Positions 18,132 through 27,813 of a stretch of DNA of 64,000 bases are shown piece by piece. How positions within the stretch are numbered: the first letter of the stretch is position 1; the number at the start of each line of letters is the position of its first letter. The position numbers and the translations under genes were made by a program. A model generated the notes under the pieces. The model had not been told where the DNA came from. It searched no databases and was given only the letters and a program-made list of their open reading frames with translations. The stretch is from Crocinitomicaceae bacterium (GTDB taxonomy: Bacteria > Bacteroidota > Bacteroidia > Flavobacteriales_D > Crocinitomicaceae), in assembly GCA_022447665.1 (NCBI GenBank), contig JAKVAQ010000015.1, positions 93,925 through 157,924 of the forward strand. The letters are read 5' to 3'.

Positions 18132-19663
18132 TATTCCCATTCAATAGTTGCAGGTGGCTTAGAGCTTATATCATAAGTCACTCTGTTGATTCCTCGCACC
18201 TTATTAATGATGTCGTTTGACACCTTTGCTAGAAATTCATATGGTAAATGACACCAATCGGCAGTCATTCCATCTGTTGAAGTTACTGCTCTTAAAGCTA
18301 CAGCATTTTCATAAGTTCTTTCATCACCCATTACACCAACAGATTGCACAGGAAGTAGGATTGCTCCCGCTTGCCATACATCGTCGTAAAGTCCGTTACT
18401 TTTCAAGCCTTCAATAAATATATGATCTACCTCTTGCAAGATCCGTACCTTTTCTGCTGTAATGTCTCCTAAAATACGAATTCCTAGTCCTGGACCTGGG
18501 AAAGGATGACGACCAAGAATATTTTGCGATATACCAAGTTCTTTTCCAACACGTCTTACTTCATCTTTAAATAGCAAGCGAAGAGGTTCAACAACTTCTA
18601 GTTTCATATAATCTGGAAGTCCGCCAACATTATGATGCGATTTAATTGTCTGCGAAGGTCCACCTGTAGCCGAAACTGACTCAATAACATCAGGGTAAAT
18701 TGTTCCTTGTCCTAACCATTTTACATCCGTAATTGCATTGGCCTCTTGATCAAAAACATCAATAAAAACTCCTCCAATAGCTTTTCTCTTTTTTTCAGGA
18801 TCAGTTAATCCTTCTAGAGCAGAATAGAACTGTTGACTTGCATCAACTCCTTTTACGTTAAGTCCCATTCCTTCGTAGGATGCTAGTACAGATTCAAATT
18901 CGTTTTTTCGAAGTAGTCCGTTGTTTACGAAAATACAGTGTAGATTATCTCCAATAGCTTTGTGCAATAGAACTGCCGCAACAGAAGAATCCACTCCTCC
19001 AGATAATCCAAGAACAACCTTATCGTTTCCTAATTTTTCTTTTAGGTTTGCAATGGTTTCGTCAGCGAAGGCTGCTGGAGTCCATGATTGAGAGCATTTA
19101 CAAATATCAACGACAAAGTTTTTTAGTAAGTGCTTTCCATCTGTTGAGTGATAAACTTCCGGGTGAAATTGTATGCCGTAAGTTGTTTCATTTGCGATTT
19201 TAAAACCAGCGAACTTAACGTCATCAGTACTACACATTAGTTCAAAGCTTTCAGGAATTCGCTGAATAGTGTCGCCGTGGGACATCCATACTTGGCTTCC
19301 GTTGGAAACATTTTTCATTAATTCGAAATCTGAATTCACATATGCAAGATTCGCTCTTCCGTATTCTCTTGTATCAGATGCAGCTACTTCACCTCCGAAG
19401 TTGTGCGCCATAAATTGCGCTCCATAGCAAACGCCCAATAAAGGAAGTTTTCCGCGAAATCCAGAGAGATCGGGGTTAGGCGCGTTTTCAGCTCTTACCG
19501 AAAATGGACTTCCCGAAAGAATAATTCCTTTTACATGATCTCCAGTTTCCGGAATCTTATTCCAAGGGTGGATTTCACAATAAACATTAAGTTCTCGTAA
19601 TCTTCTGGCAATTAATTGTGTGTACTGTGAGCCGAAGTCTAGGATCAGAATCATTTCTTGCAT
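18131..19663 (-). CDS. guaA: GMP synthase (glutamine-hydrolysing)
   Basis: A 510-residue protein that makes GMP from XMP, glutamine and ATP in the cytoplasm. The glutaminase domain has the nucleophile Cys79 in GVCYGAQ and the His167/Glu169 pair in FHPEV. The ATP pyrophosphatase domain starts near residue 205 with P-loop LSGGVDSS (about 220-227). The C-terminal dimerisation domain ends KPPATIEWE, the usual GuaA end. ATG at 19663 ([13 protein letters not shown]) is preferred over the in-frame GTG two codons upstream. It is first in a unit with the LysM protein gene. Confidence 0.98.
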   Translation of the reverse strand: MQEMILILDFGSQYTQLIARRLRELNVYCEIHPWNKIPETGDHVKGIILSGSPFSVRAENAPNPDLSGFRGKLPLLGVCYGAQFMAHNFGGEVAASDTREYGRANLAYVNSDFELMKNVSNGSQVWMSHGDTIQRIPESFELMCSTDDVKFAGFKIANETTYGIQFHPEVYHSTDGKHLLKNFVVDICKCSQSWTPAAFADETIANLKEKLGNDKVVLGLSGGVDSSVAAVLLHKAIGDNLHCIFVNNGLLRKNEFESVLASYEGMGLNVKGVDASQQFYSALEGLTDPEKKRKAIGGVFIDVFDQEANAITDVKWLGQGTIYPDVIESVSATGGPSQTIKSHHNVGGLPDYMKLEVVEPLRLLFKDEVRRVGKELGISQNILGRHPFPGPGLGIRILGDITAEKVRILQEVDHIFIEGLKSNGLYDDVWQAGAILLPVQSVGVMGDERTYENAVALRAVTSTDGMTADWCHLPYEFLAKVSNDIINKVRGINRVTYDISSKPPATIEWE

Positions 19664-19752
19664 GGCCACAAAGATAAATACTCCTTTAAGCCCGCAAGCG
19701 GAATGTTATGAATTTTAATTATTTGTTAGTAAAAAGCGTGAAACTGCTTAAA

Positions 19753-20559
19753 CTATTCTGTAATCTGAAATTCTTTTTCTAGCCACCCGTTTAAATTATC
19801 TTCTTGAGGTTTCCCATAGAATTCATTTAGGTAGGCTGTGATTTCTTTGATTTTAGTCGGATTATCCTTGTCTGAGAACTCCTCAAGAATAATTTCTATT
19901 TCTAGTTTTAACTCCTCTGTATCTGGGAATACTGGTGTAAACGTGCTGATTTTAGAGGAGGAACCTCCGTTTCTGTAGAATAACGTCATTTCTTTTTCAC
20001 TTACCTCTATCGGTCTTTCGTCTATCATGAAAATTTCATCCTTATCAAGGATTACGCTATTCCCTTCGTGACTAAGTTTCTTACGAATTTGTTCATCATT
20101 ATGGTAATACGCTAAATAGAAAAAAGCATCATCATTTTGAGGAAAGGCTTCTTCACCAATTTCCAATGCAGCTTTATCAATCACTAGATATCTTCCGGAG
20201 AAGTGGTTTTGTAAATCAATAATATTGATGAGCGCACCTGCTCTAGAGGATATGTTATTTGCCGCTGGTAATATTTTGGTTTGTCCTTTTTCTGCTGAAG
20301 ATAGCACATATCTTCCCTTTAATTTTGAAATTACCGCCGCTCTGGAATCCGGAGTAGAGAAATCTAAACCTGTTCCTGAAATGAAAATATCACCAATTTT
20401 CATGTTCTCTTTTGTAGTTTGGAAAATAATTGTTCCATCTACTTTAATGACTTTGTATTCATCTGTTGCCGCTACCTTTTCGCTCTTTTTTTTGTCCAGG
20501 TTAGAAAGTAGCGTTGTTCCTAAGATTGCAAATGCGGCTAGCGTAAAAATTCTCTTCAT
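19753..20559 (-). CDS. Hypothetical envelope protein, paralogue A of a tandem pair
   Basis: A 268-residue protein of unknown family. An N-terminal hydrophobic segment (MKRIFTLAAFAILGTTLLS) acts as signal or anchor. Shared blocks with the next gene are YKVIKVDGTI, ISSRAGALINIIDL, HFSGRYLVID, FTPVFPD and LNEFYGKP near the C-terminus. The body is beta-rich at first, then helical. It is the second gene of a MerR-paralogue-paralogue unit on the minus strand, 10 bases after paralogue B. Confidence 0.7.
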   Translation of the reverse strand: MKRIFTLAAFAILGTTLLSNLDKKKSEKVAATDEYKVIKVDGTIIFQTTKENMKIGDIFISGTGLDFSTPDSRAAVISKLKGRYVLSSAEKGQTKILPAANNISSRAGALINIIDLQNHFSGRYLVIDKAALEIGEEAFPQNDDAFFYLAYYHNDEQIRKKLSHEGNSVILDKDEIFMIDERPIEVSEKEMTLFYRNGGSSSKISTFTPVFPDTEELKLEIEIILEEFSDKDNPTKIKEITAYLNEFYGKPQEDNLNGWLEKEFQITE

Positions 20560-20569
20560 AACAATGAAT

Positions 20570-21394
20570 TTAATAATTAGTGTTGAACTCTTGATTCAAC
20601 CATGTTTTTAAATCGTCGTCGTGAGGTGTCCCATAGAATTCATTTAAATGGGCTTTTACCTCGTTATATTTAGCTTCCTCATCCTTGAATTCAAAAATGG
20701 AAAACATTAGGGTTAATTCTTCTTTTAATGTCTCTAAATCAGGGAATACCGGTGTAAATTTACTAATTTTTGTATTATTTCCTTCTTTTGAATAGTATAA
20801 CGTCATTTCTGTTTCAAAGGTGGGTATTGGTTCTCCATCAATTTTAAAAATTTGACTTTTATCAATGATCAACTTGTTTCCATTATTTTCTAATCGCTTT
20901 GGGATTGATTCATCCATGAAGTCATAGCGCAAATAAAAGAAGTTTCGATCGTTCATTATATAGTCGGGAGAAGCTATTTCAACTTCAGTTCTGCCTAACA
21001 CCAAATACCTTCCAGAAAAATGAGATTTAAGATCAATTAAATTAAGAAGTGCCCCAGACCTAGACGAAATATTATTTTGTGCTGGCAGAATCCTAATCTT
21101 ACCTTTATCATTTCCGGTTAAGACCATTCTACCTGCTGTTTTATTCATAATAGCAGCGCGAGCATCTTTAGTTTTAAAGGATAAACCAGTACCTTCCAAG
21201 TAAGTGTCTCCACGCTTCATCTCACTACCTGTTTGTACATAAAGAATATTTCCCTGAACATTGATTACCTTATATTCCAGGGGAGTAGTCTTTTCGACTC
21301 CTGAGTAAAATGCGAATAGGGCAAAACCGATTAGGGCTGCTAAGCCAAATAAAACTGCTTTTGTTTTCACAAAAATTGAATGTTCAAATTTCAT
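20570..21394 (-). CDS. Hypothetical envelope protein, paralogue B of a tandem pair
   Basis: A 274-residue protein with one N-terminal membrane segment (about residues 12-30, AVLFGLAALIGFALFAFYSG). It shares with paralogue A the order YKVINVQGNI, ISSRSGALLNLIDL, HFSGRYLVLG, FTPVFPD and LNEFYGTP. The family is not recognised. It lies 8 bases after the MerR gene, so the three probably form one transcript. The segment YVQTGSEMKRGDTYLEGTGL is reminiscent of FecR-like or SpoIID-like beta folds, but no firm match is claimed. Confidence 0.7.
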   Translation of the reverse strand: MKFEHSIFVKTKAVLFGLAALIGFALFAFYSGVEKTTPLEYKVINVQGNILYVQTGSEMKRGDTYLEGTGLSFKTKDARAAIMNKTAGRMVLTGNDKGKIRILPAQNNISSRSGALLNLIDLKSHFSGRYLVLGRTEVEIASPDYIMNDRNFFYLRYDFMDESIPKRLENNGNKLIIDKSQIFKIDGEPIPTFETEMTLYYSKEGNNTKISKFTPVFPDLETLKEELTLMFSIFEFKDEEAKYNEVKAHLNEFYGTPHDDDLKTWLNQEFNTNY

Positions 21395-21402
21395 ACCAAA
21401 GT

Positions 21403-21723
21403 TCAGCGTCTCAACTTGTGAAGTTTTTCTTTTATTTCATTAAGTTTTTCAATCACTTTTTCGTTACTGCTTACTAGGGTTTCAGTATTTCCACCTTTAA
21501 GTTCTTTTTTTGCTCCTTCCAGGGTATATCCCTTAACTTTAACCAATTCATAGATTCGTTTAAAATGCTCGATATCCTTCGAGGTAAATTTTCTATTTCC
21601 CTTGGCATTTTTGTGCTTATGTAAAGAACCAAATTCTTTTTCCCAAAAACGTATTAATGACGTATTTACGTCGAACATCTTTGCTAGTTCACCTATGCTG
21701 TAGTATAGTTTTCCTTGCTCCAT
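21403..21723 (-). CDS. MerR family transcriptional regulator
   Basis: A 106-residue protein. The N-terminal winged helix shows the MerR pattern YYSIGELAKMFDVNTSLIRF, then FWEKEFG and a wing region (NAKGNRKFTSKDIEHFKRI). A short C-terminal helix follows, with no effector-binding domain. Members of this size are common in Bacteroidota. It probably controls its own unit with the two paralogues downstream (inference from position). It is divergent from the gene at 21889. Confidence 0.9.
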   Translation of the reverse strand: MEQGKLYYSIGELAKMFDVNTSLIRFWEKEFGSLHKHKNAKGNRKFTSKDIEHFKRIYELVKVKGYTLEGAKKELKGGNTETLVSSNEKVIEKLNEIKEKLHKLRR

Positions 21724-21862
21724 GGTTTACATAAACTTCTAAAAATCAGACTAAAAATACGCTAAAAAATCCTCTATTCTCCAGCGAAATGTAAGCATTT
21801 GCGAACAAATCTAATTGAATAAAATAGAAACATGTATTAGTCATGAAGCGTATTACTGTTGT

Positions 21863-21870
21863 TATATTTG
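21863..21870 (+). promoter_or_regulatory. Putative -7 element for the 21889 gene
   Basis: TATATTTG fits TAnnTTTG and lies 18 bases before the ATG. No clear -33 element was seen. Confidence 0.45.
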
Positions 21871-21888
21871 CACATTGCAAAAGAATAA

Positions 21889-22437
21889 ATGAAGACTTTA
21901 AAGTTTAGAGTATTAATTGATACCACTGAAGAAACGGATGTTTTTCGTGATATTGTTGTGAACAGCTCAGATAGTTTTGAGTCTTTCTATAATACAATAA
22001 TGCTTGCATTTGATTTTGCAGGTGATCAGCTAGGTTCGTTTTATTTAAGTAACGAGAACTGGGATAAAGGCCATGAAATTACACTAATGGATATGGGCAT
22101 GGGTAGCGGAGATTCTGCACCTTCTATTATGCAGGATACTCCAATTGAGTTTCATGTTGATAAAATCGGCCAAAAACTTATTTTGGTATACGATTTCATG
22201 AAGATGTGGTGCTTCTTGATTGAGTTGATTGAAGTAGAAGAAGGAGTGGTTGAAGTTCCTGAAGTGGTGATGTCCATAGGTGATGCTCCTCATGAAGATT
22301 CTAAAGAAGCTGATTTCAGTGCTGAAATGTTCGCAGATTCTGCTAGCCTTGATTTAGGCAATGATATCGATGACATCTTTTCAGATTTCGATGGTGAAGA
22401 CTTTGAGGATATTGATAATCTAGGAGACGAAATTTAG
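21889..22437 (+). CDS. Plasmid pRiA4b ORF-3-like (IS1096 passenger TnpR-like) protein
   Basis: A 182-residue protein. Residues 1-120 follow the pRiA4b ORF-3 family pattern: MKTLKFRVLI near the start, SFESFYNTIMLAFDF, then DKIGQKLILVYDFMKMWCF. The remaining ~60 residues form a very acidic tail (DDIFSDFDGEDFEDIDNLGDE). Despite the family's name, no transposon is present here. The role of this family is not settled. The methyltransferase gene follows after 3 bases. Confidence 0.8.
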   Translation: MKTLKFRVLIDTTEETDVFRDIVVNSSDSFESFYNTIMLAFDFAGDQLGSFYLSNENWDKGHEITLMDMGMGSGDSAPSIMQDTPIEFHVDKIGQKLILVYDFMKMWCFLIELIEVEEGVVEVPEVVMSIGDAPHEDSKEADFSAEMFADSASLDLGNDIDDIFSDFDGEDFEDIDNLGDEI

Positions 22438-22440
22438 TTC

Positions 22441-23154
22441 ATGGCATCGCGTGATGTTTTCGGAGCAGCAATTCAAGCCCATGCCAAATCTGGTGATGAA
22501 GGCAAAATCATAGTTGAAAATAATGTGGGAGATGGATATGAGATTCCATTAAATTACCTCTTCCGAGAGTTTTCTGAGATGCCTGAAATTGAAAAAAAAG
22601 CGCTGTCTGAATGCTCGGGTAGTGTATTAGAAGTTGGCGCTGGGGCTGGGGCTCATGCATCTTGTCTTAAAAAGATGGGGAAGGACATTGAACTCATTGA
22701 TACTTCCGAAGGAGCAGTTAAGCATTTGGTAGATGAGGGGTATAATGCACATTGTGTTAATTACTTTGATTTTCAATCTCATCAAAAATTCGATACCATT
22801 TTAATGATGATGAATGGGATTGGAATAGTGGAGAAGGTAGAGCGGTTTGAGGAGTTTTTTAAAAAAGCAAAGACATTACTCACTGAAAATGGACAAATCA
22901 TCTGTGATTCTGCTGATCTGAGCTATTTGTATGAAGATGAGAATGGAGAGATTTGGATCGACTTAAATGCTAATTACTACGGAGAGGTGGAGTTTAAAAT
23001 GAGTTTTAAGGATAATGAAACGGATTGGTTTCCGTGGCTATTTGTTGATTTTCAGACGTTAGAATATTATGCTTCTGAAAATGGCTTCACTTGCGAGTGT
23101 CTCATGACCGATGAAAATTCACAATTTTTAGCAAGGCTCACTCAAATGAAATAA
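22441..23154 (+). CDS. Class I SAM-dependent methyltransferase
   Basis: A 237-residue protein. Motif I of the Rossmann-type fold is VLEVGAGAGAHASCLKKMG near residues 61-80. An acidic residue after the next strand (IELIDTS) would bind the SAM ribose, and FDTILMMMNGIG near residue 118 corresponds to motif II/III. The substrate is unknown. It is 3 bases after the pRiA4b-like gene and 22 bases before the TraB/GumN gene. Confidence 0.85.
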   Translation: MASRDVFGAAIQAHAKSGDEGKIIVENNVGDGYEIPLNYLFREFSEMPEIEKKALSECSGSVLEVGAGAGAHASCLKKMGKDIELIDTSEGAVKHLVDEGYNAHCVNYFDFQSHQKFDTILMMMNGIGIVEKVERFEEFFKKAKTLLTENGQIICDSADLSYLYEDENGEIWIDLNANYYGEVEFKMSFKDNETDWFPWLFVDFQTLEYYASENGFTCECLMTDENSQFLARLTQMK

Positions 23155-23176
23155 TATCTAAAATTACCTTTGTTTT

Positions 23177-24109
23177 ATGGGTAAAATATATCTACAACTG
23201 ATTTCTAGTGCTTTAATCTCATTCGTTATTTTTTTCGGTTGTTCTAATGCTGGTGTAGCAGAAGTTCAAGAAGAAGAAAAAAAATGGAAAGATGTTCCTT
23301 TAGATAATGGAAACTCCTTATTGTGGAAGATTGAAGGAAACGGATGTGTACCGAGCTATATGTATGGTACTATGCATTTAATAGAGGAGGAGTATTATAA
23401 TTTTACGAACCCTATGGCTGAACGGGTTATGGGGTCTGATGCTATTATCATGGAAGTAGGTGGAATGCCTGATCCATTCGCCGCATTAGAAATGATGACT
23501 TTGGATTCGGGTAATGTGGCAGATTATTTCACGAAGGAGCAAATGACCGAATTACTTGCCTTTATGGATTCTGAAATGGATGTGACAACTGAGATGTTTC
23601 ACAAAATGTATGGTGGAATGAAGCCATTCTACATAATGCAAAATATTACTCAACTAAGTTTTGAAGGACCAACAGAATCTTATGACCTTACCATTATGCA
23701 ATTGGCTGGTGAGAATGAGGTTCCGTTAATAGGATTTGAGACATTTGAACAACAATTAGGTTTTTTTGATTCGGTGTCTAGTGAAGATATGGCAACTATG
23801 ATTATGGAATCCATTCAGGATCCAAAAGGTCAAAAAAAGGAGATGCAGAAGCTCATGAAGCTTTACTCCAAACAAAAAGTAGATAAGTTTATTCCTCTAA
23901 TGACAAAGCAATCACCAGAGTTTATGCAGTTCGCTGACTTGTTTTTGTATGATAGAAATAAGGCATGGATTCCAACACTGAAAAAGGAAATTGCCGACAA
24001 ACAATGCTTTGTCGCAGTTGGTGCAGCACATTTATTTGGTGAAGGAGGAGTAATAGATTTAATGGAAAAAGAAGGGTATACTTTAACACCAATTTCTACC
24101 GAATTTTAA
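23177..24109 (+). CDS. TraB/GumN family lipoprotein
   Basis: A 310-residue protein with lipobox FFGC (Cys22). The two conserved GxxH motifs of TraB/GumN proteins are YGTMHL (residues 64-67 GTMH) and GAAHLFGEGGVIDLM near the C-terminus; these His residues and nearby acids are thought to bind metal in a Tiki-like protease fold. Lipid anchoring puts it in the envelope. It ends overlapping the convergent hydrolase gene by 4 bases. Confidence 0.88.
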   Translation: MGKIYLQLISSALISFVIFFGCSNAGVAEVQEEEKKWKDVPLDNGNSLLWKIEGNGCVPSYMYGTMHLIEEEYYNFTNPMAERVMGSDAIIMEVGGMPDPFAALEMMTLDSGNVADYFTKEQMTELLAFMDSEMDVTTEMFHKMYGGMKPFYIMQNITQLSFEGPTESYDLTIMQLAGENEVPLIGFETFEQQLGFFDSVSSEDMATMIMESIQDPKGQKKEMQKLMKLYSKQKVDKFIPLMTKQSPEFMQFADLFLYDRNKAWIPTLKKEIADKQCFVAVGAAHLFGEGGVIDLMEKEGYTLTPISTEF

Positions 24110-25026
24110 TCCGCTAAAAAAGATTCTAATTTATCTTGAAATATCTTGAATTTCTCAATATTGGGAGCGTGTCCTGCTTTTTCTATTTGAAAAAATTCTG
24201 CCCCCATATGTTCGGCTAATTTTTCTCCCTCTTTTAAAGGAAAAACATCATCTTCAATTCCCCAGATAACCAAGGATTTCGGGTACGTGTCTATATCAAT
24301 ACTTAAGAGCCTGCTTTGTTCAGCAGGTAATGTGCGAAGTAATGTGGTTAGTTCTTTGTGATGCTGTGAGAAGTAAAGTTCGTAGGTTTGGTTTAGAATC
24401 TTCTTTGGTATTTTCTTGTCCTTGTAAAAGGCTAGATTCATTAATTTTTGAACTCCTTCCGGTTCTTTTACCACAAAAATATCTGCAATATCTTCTACGT
24501 CATTTTCTTTGCAAAGAATTTTCATTTCCTCTATATCATAAGTAACACCAGGGCTATCGATGAGGCAAATCTTTTCTATTCTTTTAGGGATGGTGTAATA
24601 CATGGCCATGGTAACAAAACCACCATAAGAGATTCCAGCAATAGAAAACTTATCGATGTTGGATGTATTCATCAATGCAATCATTGCTCTCACTTGTGAT
24701 TCCAAATTGGGTGTCATACTGCTATTGCTTTGTCCAAACCATAAAAGATCTGGTGCAATTACAGTATAGTTTTTACTCAGTTTTCGCATTGTTTTATGCC
24801 ATGTTACTTGGGCGTCGGCTCCAAAACCATGTAGCAGTAGTACTGCAGGCCCTTCCCCACCTTTGTAATAATGAATTGTAGATTCTGAGGTAACAAAACT
24901 TTGCTCAATAATATCTTTTTTTTTTAGTTTTTTATTGAGTCGGTTTTGATTCCAGACCATCGTATTACAAGAGGTGAGTCCAAGAACAAAAACAACTAAA
25001 AAGTGAGAATAGGTCTTTATTGACAT
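24106..25026 (-). CDS. Alpha/beta-fold hydrolase lipoprotein
   Basis: A 306-residue protein with lipobox LTSC (Cys20). The oxyanion HG motif is LLLHGFGAD (about 64-72), the nucleophile Ser133 is in GISYGG, the probable catalytic Asp is in WGIEDDVFPL, and the His is in KAGHAPNIEKF. This is the usual catalytic triad order of the fold. The substrate cannot be told. It is divergent from the FKBP gene, and its 5' end slightly overlaps a longer, unlikely reading of that gene. Confidence 0.88.
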   Translation of the reverse strand: MSIKTYSHFLVVFVLGLTSCNTMVWNQNRLNKKLKKKDIIEQSFVTSESTIHYYKGGEGPAVLLLHGFGADAQVTWHKTMRKLSKNYTVIAPDLLWFGQSNSSMTPNLESQVRAMIALMNTSNIDKFSIAGISYGGFVTMAMYYTIPKRIEKICLIDSPGVTYDIEEMKILCKENDVEDIADIFVVKEPEGVQKLMNLAFYKDKKIPKKILNQTYELYFSQHHKELTTLLRTLPAEQSRLLSIDIDTYPKSLVIWGIEDDVFPLKEGEKLAEHMGAEFFQIEKAGHAPNIEKFKIFQDKLESFLAD

Positions 25027-25046
25027 GGTGCAAGTATGTGATTTGT

Positions 25047-25054
25047 TATCTTTG
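25047..25054 (+). promoter_or_regulatory. Putative -7 element for the FKBP gene
   Basis: TATCTTTG fits TAnnTTTG, 21 bases before the ATG at 25076. This supports the downstream start over a reading from 25025. Confidence 0.5.
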
Positions 25055-25075
25055 CATAAAATTAATTATTTCAGA

Positions 25076-25978
25076 ATGAAAAAGTCACTATTATATATCT
25101 CTGCAGTTTTTCTAGTAGCATGTGGTGGAGGTGAAGAAGTTGAAGAGCTAGACTACGTTGAAACTGCCTATGATAAAGAAATCAAAACATTCTTAGAAGA
25201 TAAATCATGGAAGCCTGAACGTCAAGAAAGTGGATTGTATATCTACGTTGAAAATGAAGGTTCGGCAGAAAAACCAACGCTAGATAGTTATTTAACGCTC
25301 TCTTACGAAGGTAGATTATTAGACGGGACTGTATTTGATGGAACAAATGGTGAAGCGATTTCATTCCCTTTCCCAGTTGCAGGGTTAATTCCTGGATGGC
25401 AAGAAGGTATCCCAAGCTTTGGTAAAGGCGGGAATGGTAAACTTGTTATTCCGCCAGACTTAGGATATGGTGAGCGTCAAGCAGGTTTGATTCCACCAAA
25501 CTCGATTTTAGTATTTGATATTGAAATAGTTGATTTCTCAAATGAGCCATCTGCTCCAGAAATAGATATGTCTGTAGATTATTCGCCAGAAATTGAAGAA
25601 TACATTGCTGCAGAAGGATTAGAAGGTGGAGAAAAGACAGAGACTGGAATGTACATTTTCGCGGAAGATTACGGTTCGGATGAAAAACCAGACAATAACT
25701 CATACCTAACATTAAACTACGAAGGATATTTATTAGATGGAAGTTCTTTTGATGGAACTGGAGGAACTCCAACTACATTTTCATTTCCACTAGGCCAAAC
25801 AATTTATGGATGGCAAGAAGGGATTCCTTATTTCGGTAAAGGAGGAAAAGGTAAATTAATTATCCCTCCATATATTGGGTATGGTCCTGATGAAGCTGCT
25901 GGTGGCAAGATTCCTAGTAACTCTGTTCTAGTATTTGACATTGAAATTATTGATTGGGCGCAAGACGCTCCTATGTAG
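25076..25978 (+). CDS. FKBP-type peptidyl-prolyl isomerase lipoprotein with two FKBP domains
   Basis: A 300-residue protein starting at ATG 25076, with lipobox LVAC (Cys16). Two FKBP domains lie in tandem, about residues 45-165 and 180-298. Each has a YEGxLLDGxxFDGT block, a GWQEGIPxFGKGG block and a final LVFDIEI strand. FKBP enzymes speed proline isomerisation during folding, and the lipid anchor places this one in the envelope. The duplication is internal, since the two halves are clearly homologous. queD follows after 16 bases. Confidence 0.93.
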   Translation: MKKSLLYISAVFLVACGGGEEVEELDYVETAYDKEIKTFLEDKSWKPERQESGLYIYVENEGSAEKPTLDSYLTLSYEGRLLDGTVFDGTNGEAISFPFPVAGLIPGWQEGIPSFGKGGNGKLVIPPDLGYGERQAGLIPPNSILVFDIEIVDFSNEPSAPEIDMSVDYSPEIEEYIAAEGLEGGEKTETGMYIFAEDYGSDEKPDNNSYLTLNYEGYLLDGSSFDGTGGTPTTFSFPLGQTIYGWQEGIPYFGKGGKGKLIIPPYIGYGPDEAAGGKIPSNSVLVFDIEIIDWAQDAPM

Positions 25979-25994
25979 TTTGAATTTAGAAACA

Positions 25995-26441
25995 ATGAAA
26001 CTTAGAGTATCCAAAATATTTACTTTCGAAACTGCCCACGCTTTATGGGGGTATGATGGTAAGTGTAAGAATATTCACGGACATTCATATGTCTTGACTG
26101 TTACGGTTACTGGCGATATTATTCAGGATCCTGACAATACCAAGCATGGTATGATTATCGATTTTGGAGATTTAAAGGCAATCGTGAATAAGAACGTTGT
26201 TGATGAATACGATCATTTCTTGCTTGTTAATGGTAATACTCCTCATAAGAAATATGCTGAGGTAGAAAATGGTCATGCGAAAATTAGACTTTGTGATTTT
26301 CAACCTTCGTGTGAGAATATGTTGATTGATATCGTTGATAGAATTCGCACAAATCTCCCTGAAGGAATTGACTTGAAATACGCCAAACTTCAAGAAACAG
26401 CAACTGCCTATACAGAGTGGTTTTTAGAAGATAATCAATAG
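25995..26441 (+). CDS. queD: 6-carboxytetrahydropterin synthase / 6-pyruvoyl-tetrahydropterin synthase homologue
   Basis: A 148-residue protein from ATG 25995. Zinc ligands are His15 (ETAHAL) and His28/His30 (NIHGHSY), the likely catalytic Cys24 is in GKCKNIHGH, and DEYDHFLL (Asp73, His74) and a late Glu (LQETATAYTEW) complete the family pattern. QueD makes 6-carboxy-tetrahydropterin for queuosine and deazapurine synthesis. The subtype is inferred, and PTPS activity cannot be excluded. The broken hemN begins 2 bases after its stop. Confidence 0.9.
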   Translation: MKLRVSKIFTFETAHALWGYDGKCKNIHGHSYVLTVTVTGDIIQDPDNTKHGMIIDFGDLKAIVNKNVVDEYDHFLLVNGNTPHKKYAEVENGHAKIRLCDFQPSCENMLIDIVDRIRTNLPEGIDLKYAKLQETATAYTEWFLEDNQ

Positions 26442-26442
26442 A

Positions 26443-27808
26443 ATGGGGCTGAGCCTTGTTCAGAAATATAACATTCCAGGGCCGAGGTACGCTAGTTATC
26501 CCACAGTGCCTTATTGAAATAAAGATGGAATTGCCCTTGAAGATTGGAAGCGAACTGCAAAACAAGCTTTCGATGAATCTAATAAATCAGAGGGGATAAG
26601 CCTTTATATTGACCTTCCTTTTTGTGAGAATCTTTGCACGTTTTGTGGATGTCATAAACGCATTACCAAAACGACATGATGTTGAAGAGCCTTATCAGGA
26701 AACCCTATTAAAGGAGCGGGATTTATATACAGACCTTTTCGGGGCGAAGCCGAAGATTAAAGAACTCCATTTGGGTGGAGGGACTCCAACATTTTTTAGT
26801 CCTGAAAATTTAAGAAAACACATTAAAGGAATCTTAACGAAAGCTGAACGAGCAGAAGGGTATGAGTTTAGTTTTGAAGCGCACCCTAATAATACTACCG
26901 AAGAGCATTTAAAGGTGCTTTACGATTTAGGATTCAGAAGAAATAGTTTTGGTGTGCAGGATTATGATCTTAAGGTGCAACAAACGATTAATAGAATTCA
27001 ACCTTATGAAAATGTAGAGAAAACTACATTAGACTCTCGTAAAGTTGGGTATACCTCTATATCGCACGATTTAGTTTTTGGATTGCCTCACCAAACTAAG
27101 GCCGGTATTATTGATACTATTGAAAAGACCAAAACATTAAAGCCTGATAGAATTGCATTTTACTCTTATGCACATGTACCGTGGATTAAAGGAACGGGAC
27201 AAAGAGGGTATGATGAAAATGATTTGCCCTCGAACGATGAAAAGCGTGAGTTATATGAAGTTGGAAAAACACTTTTAGGAAAGCTAGGATATGTAGAGGT
27301 AGGAATGGATCATTTTGCTTTAGAGTCTGACTCCCTATATAAGGCAATGAAGTCTAAAACCTTACATCGAAACTTTATGGGGTATACAGCAGGGAAAACC
27401 AAATTAATGGTTGGTCTAGGTATGAGTTCAATTCCTGACTCTTGGTATAGTTTTGCTCAGAATGTAAAAACGGTTGAGGAGTATCAAGACATTGTGAATT
27501 CGGGAGAACTTCCTTTATTACGTGGTCACCTGCTTACAGAAGAAGATTTAGTCGTACGCCAGCATATTTTAAATATTATGTGTCATTTCGAAACGTCATG
27601 GGAGGATGAAGCGCTGCGATTTGAAGAATTAGAGGTATGTCTTTCTCGCTTGGATGAAATGCAGGCAGATGGATTAGTGGTTATTGAAAATAATACCCTC
27701 ACCGTTCCAGAGGAAGCGAGGCCATTTGTTCGAAATATTTGTATGGCCTTTGATCTTCGATTGCATGCGAACAAACCGAATACACGGGTCTTTTCTATGA
27801 CGATTTAG
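26443..27808 (+). pseudogene. hemN: Broken oxygen-independent coproporphyrinogen III oxidase gene (hemN)
   Basis: The ATG frame reads MGLSLVQKYNIPGPRYASYP and TVPY, then a TGA at 26515-26517 where relatives have Trp (TGG). The same frame continues through the radical-SAM cluster [10 protein letters not shown] and KRITK, then an extra A in the AAAA run at 26668-26671 shifts the frame. The remaining ~380 residues ([10 protein letters not shown]..., LHLGGGTPTFF, RIQPYE) are intact to the stop at 27808. HemN oxidises coproporphyrinogen III to protoporphyrinogen without oxygen. The 3' ORF alone would lack the iron-sulfur cysteines. In addition, YIDLPFC has Asp where the family has His (YIHLPFC). 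Confidence 0.88.
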
Positions 27809-27813
27809 GCAAT

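Noticed and set aside
21889..22437. Transposon passenger gene as sign of an insertion element
   Set aside because: The family name mentions IS1096, but no transposase, inverted repeats or target duplications are visible nearby.
26515..26517. TGA read as Trp or as selenocysteine
   Set aside because: No other gene in the window needs TGA recoding, many genes stop at TGA, and the frameshift downstream would remain.
26609..27808. Intact 399-residue protein reading of hemN
   Set aside because: Its first ~20 residues are in the wrong frame and it lacks the iron-sulfur cysteines. The real start is the ATG at 26443, so the gene is broken.
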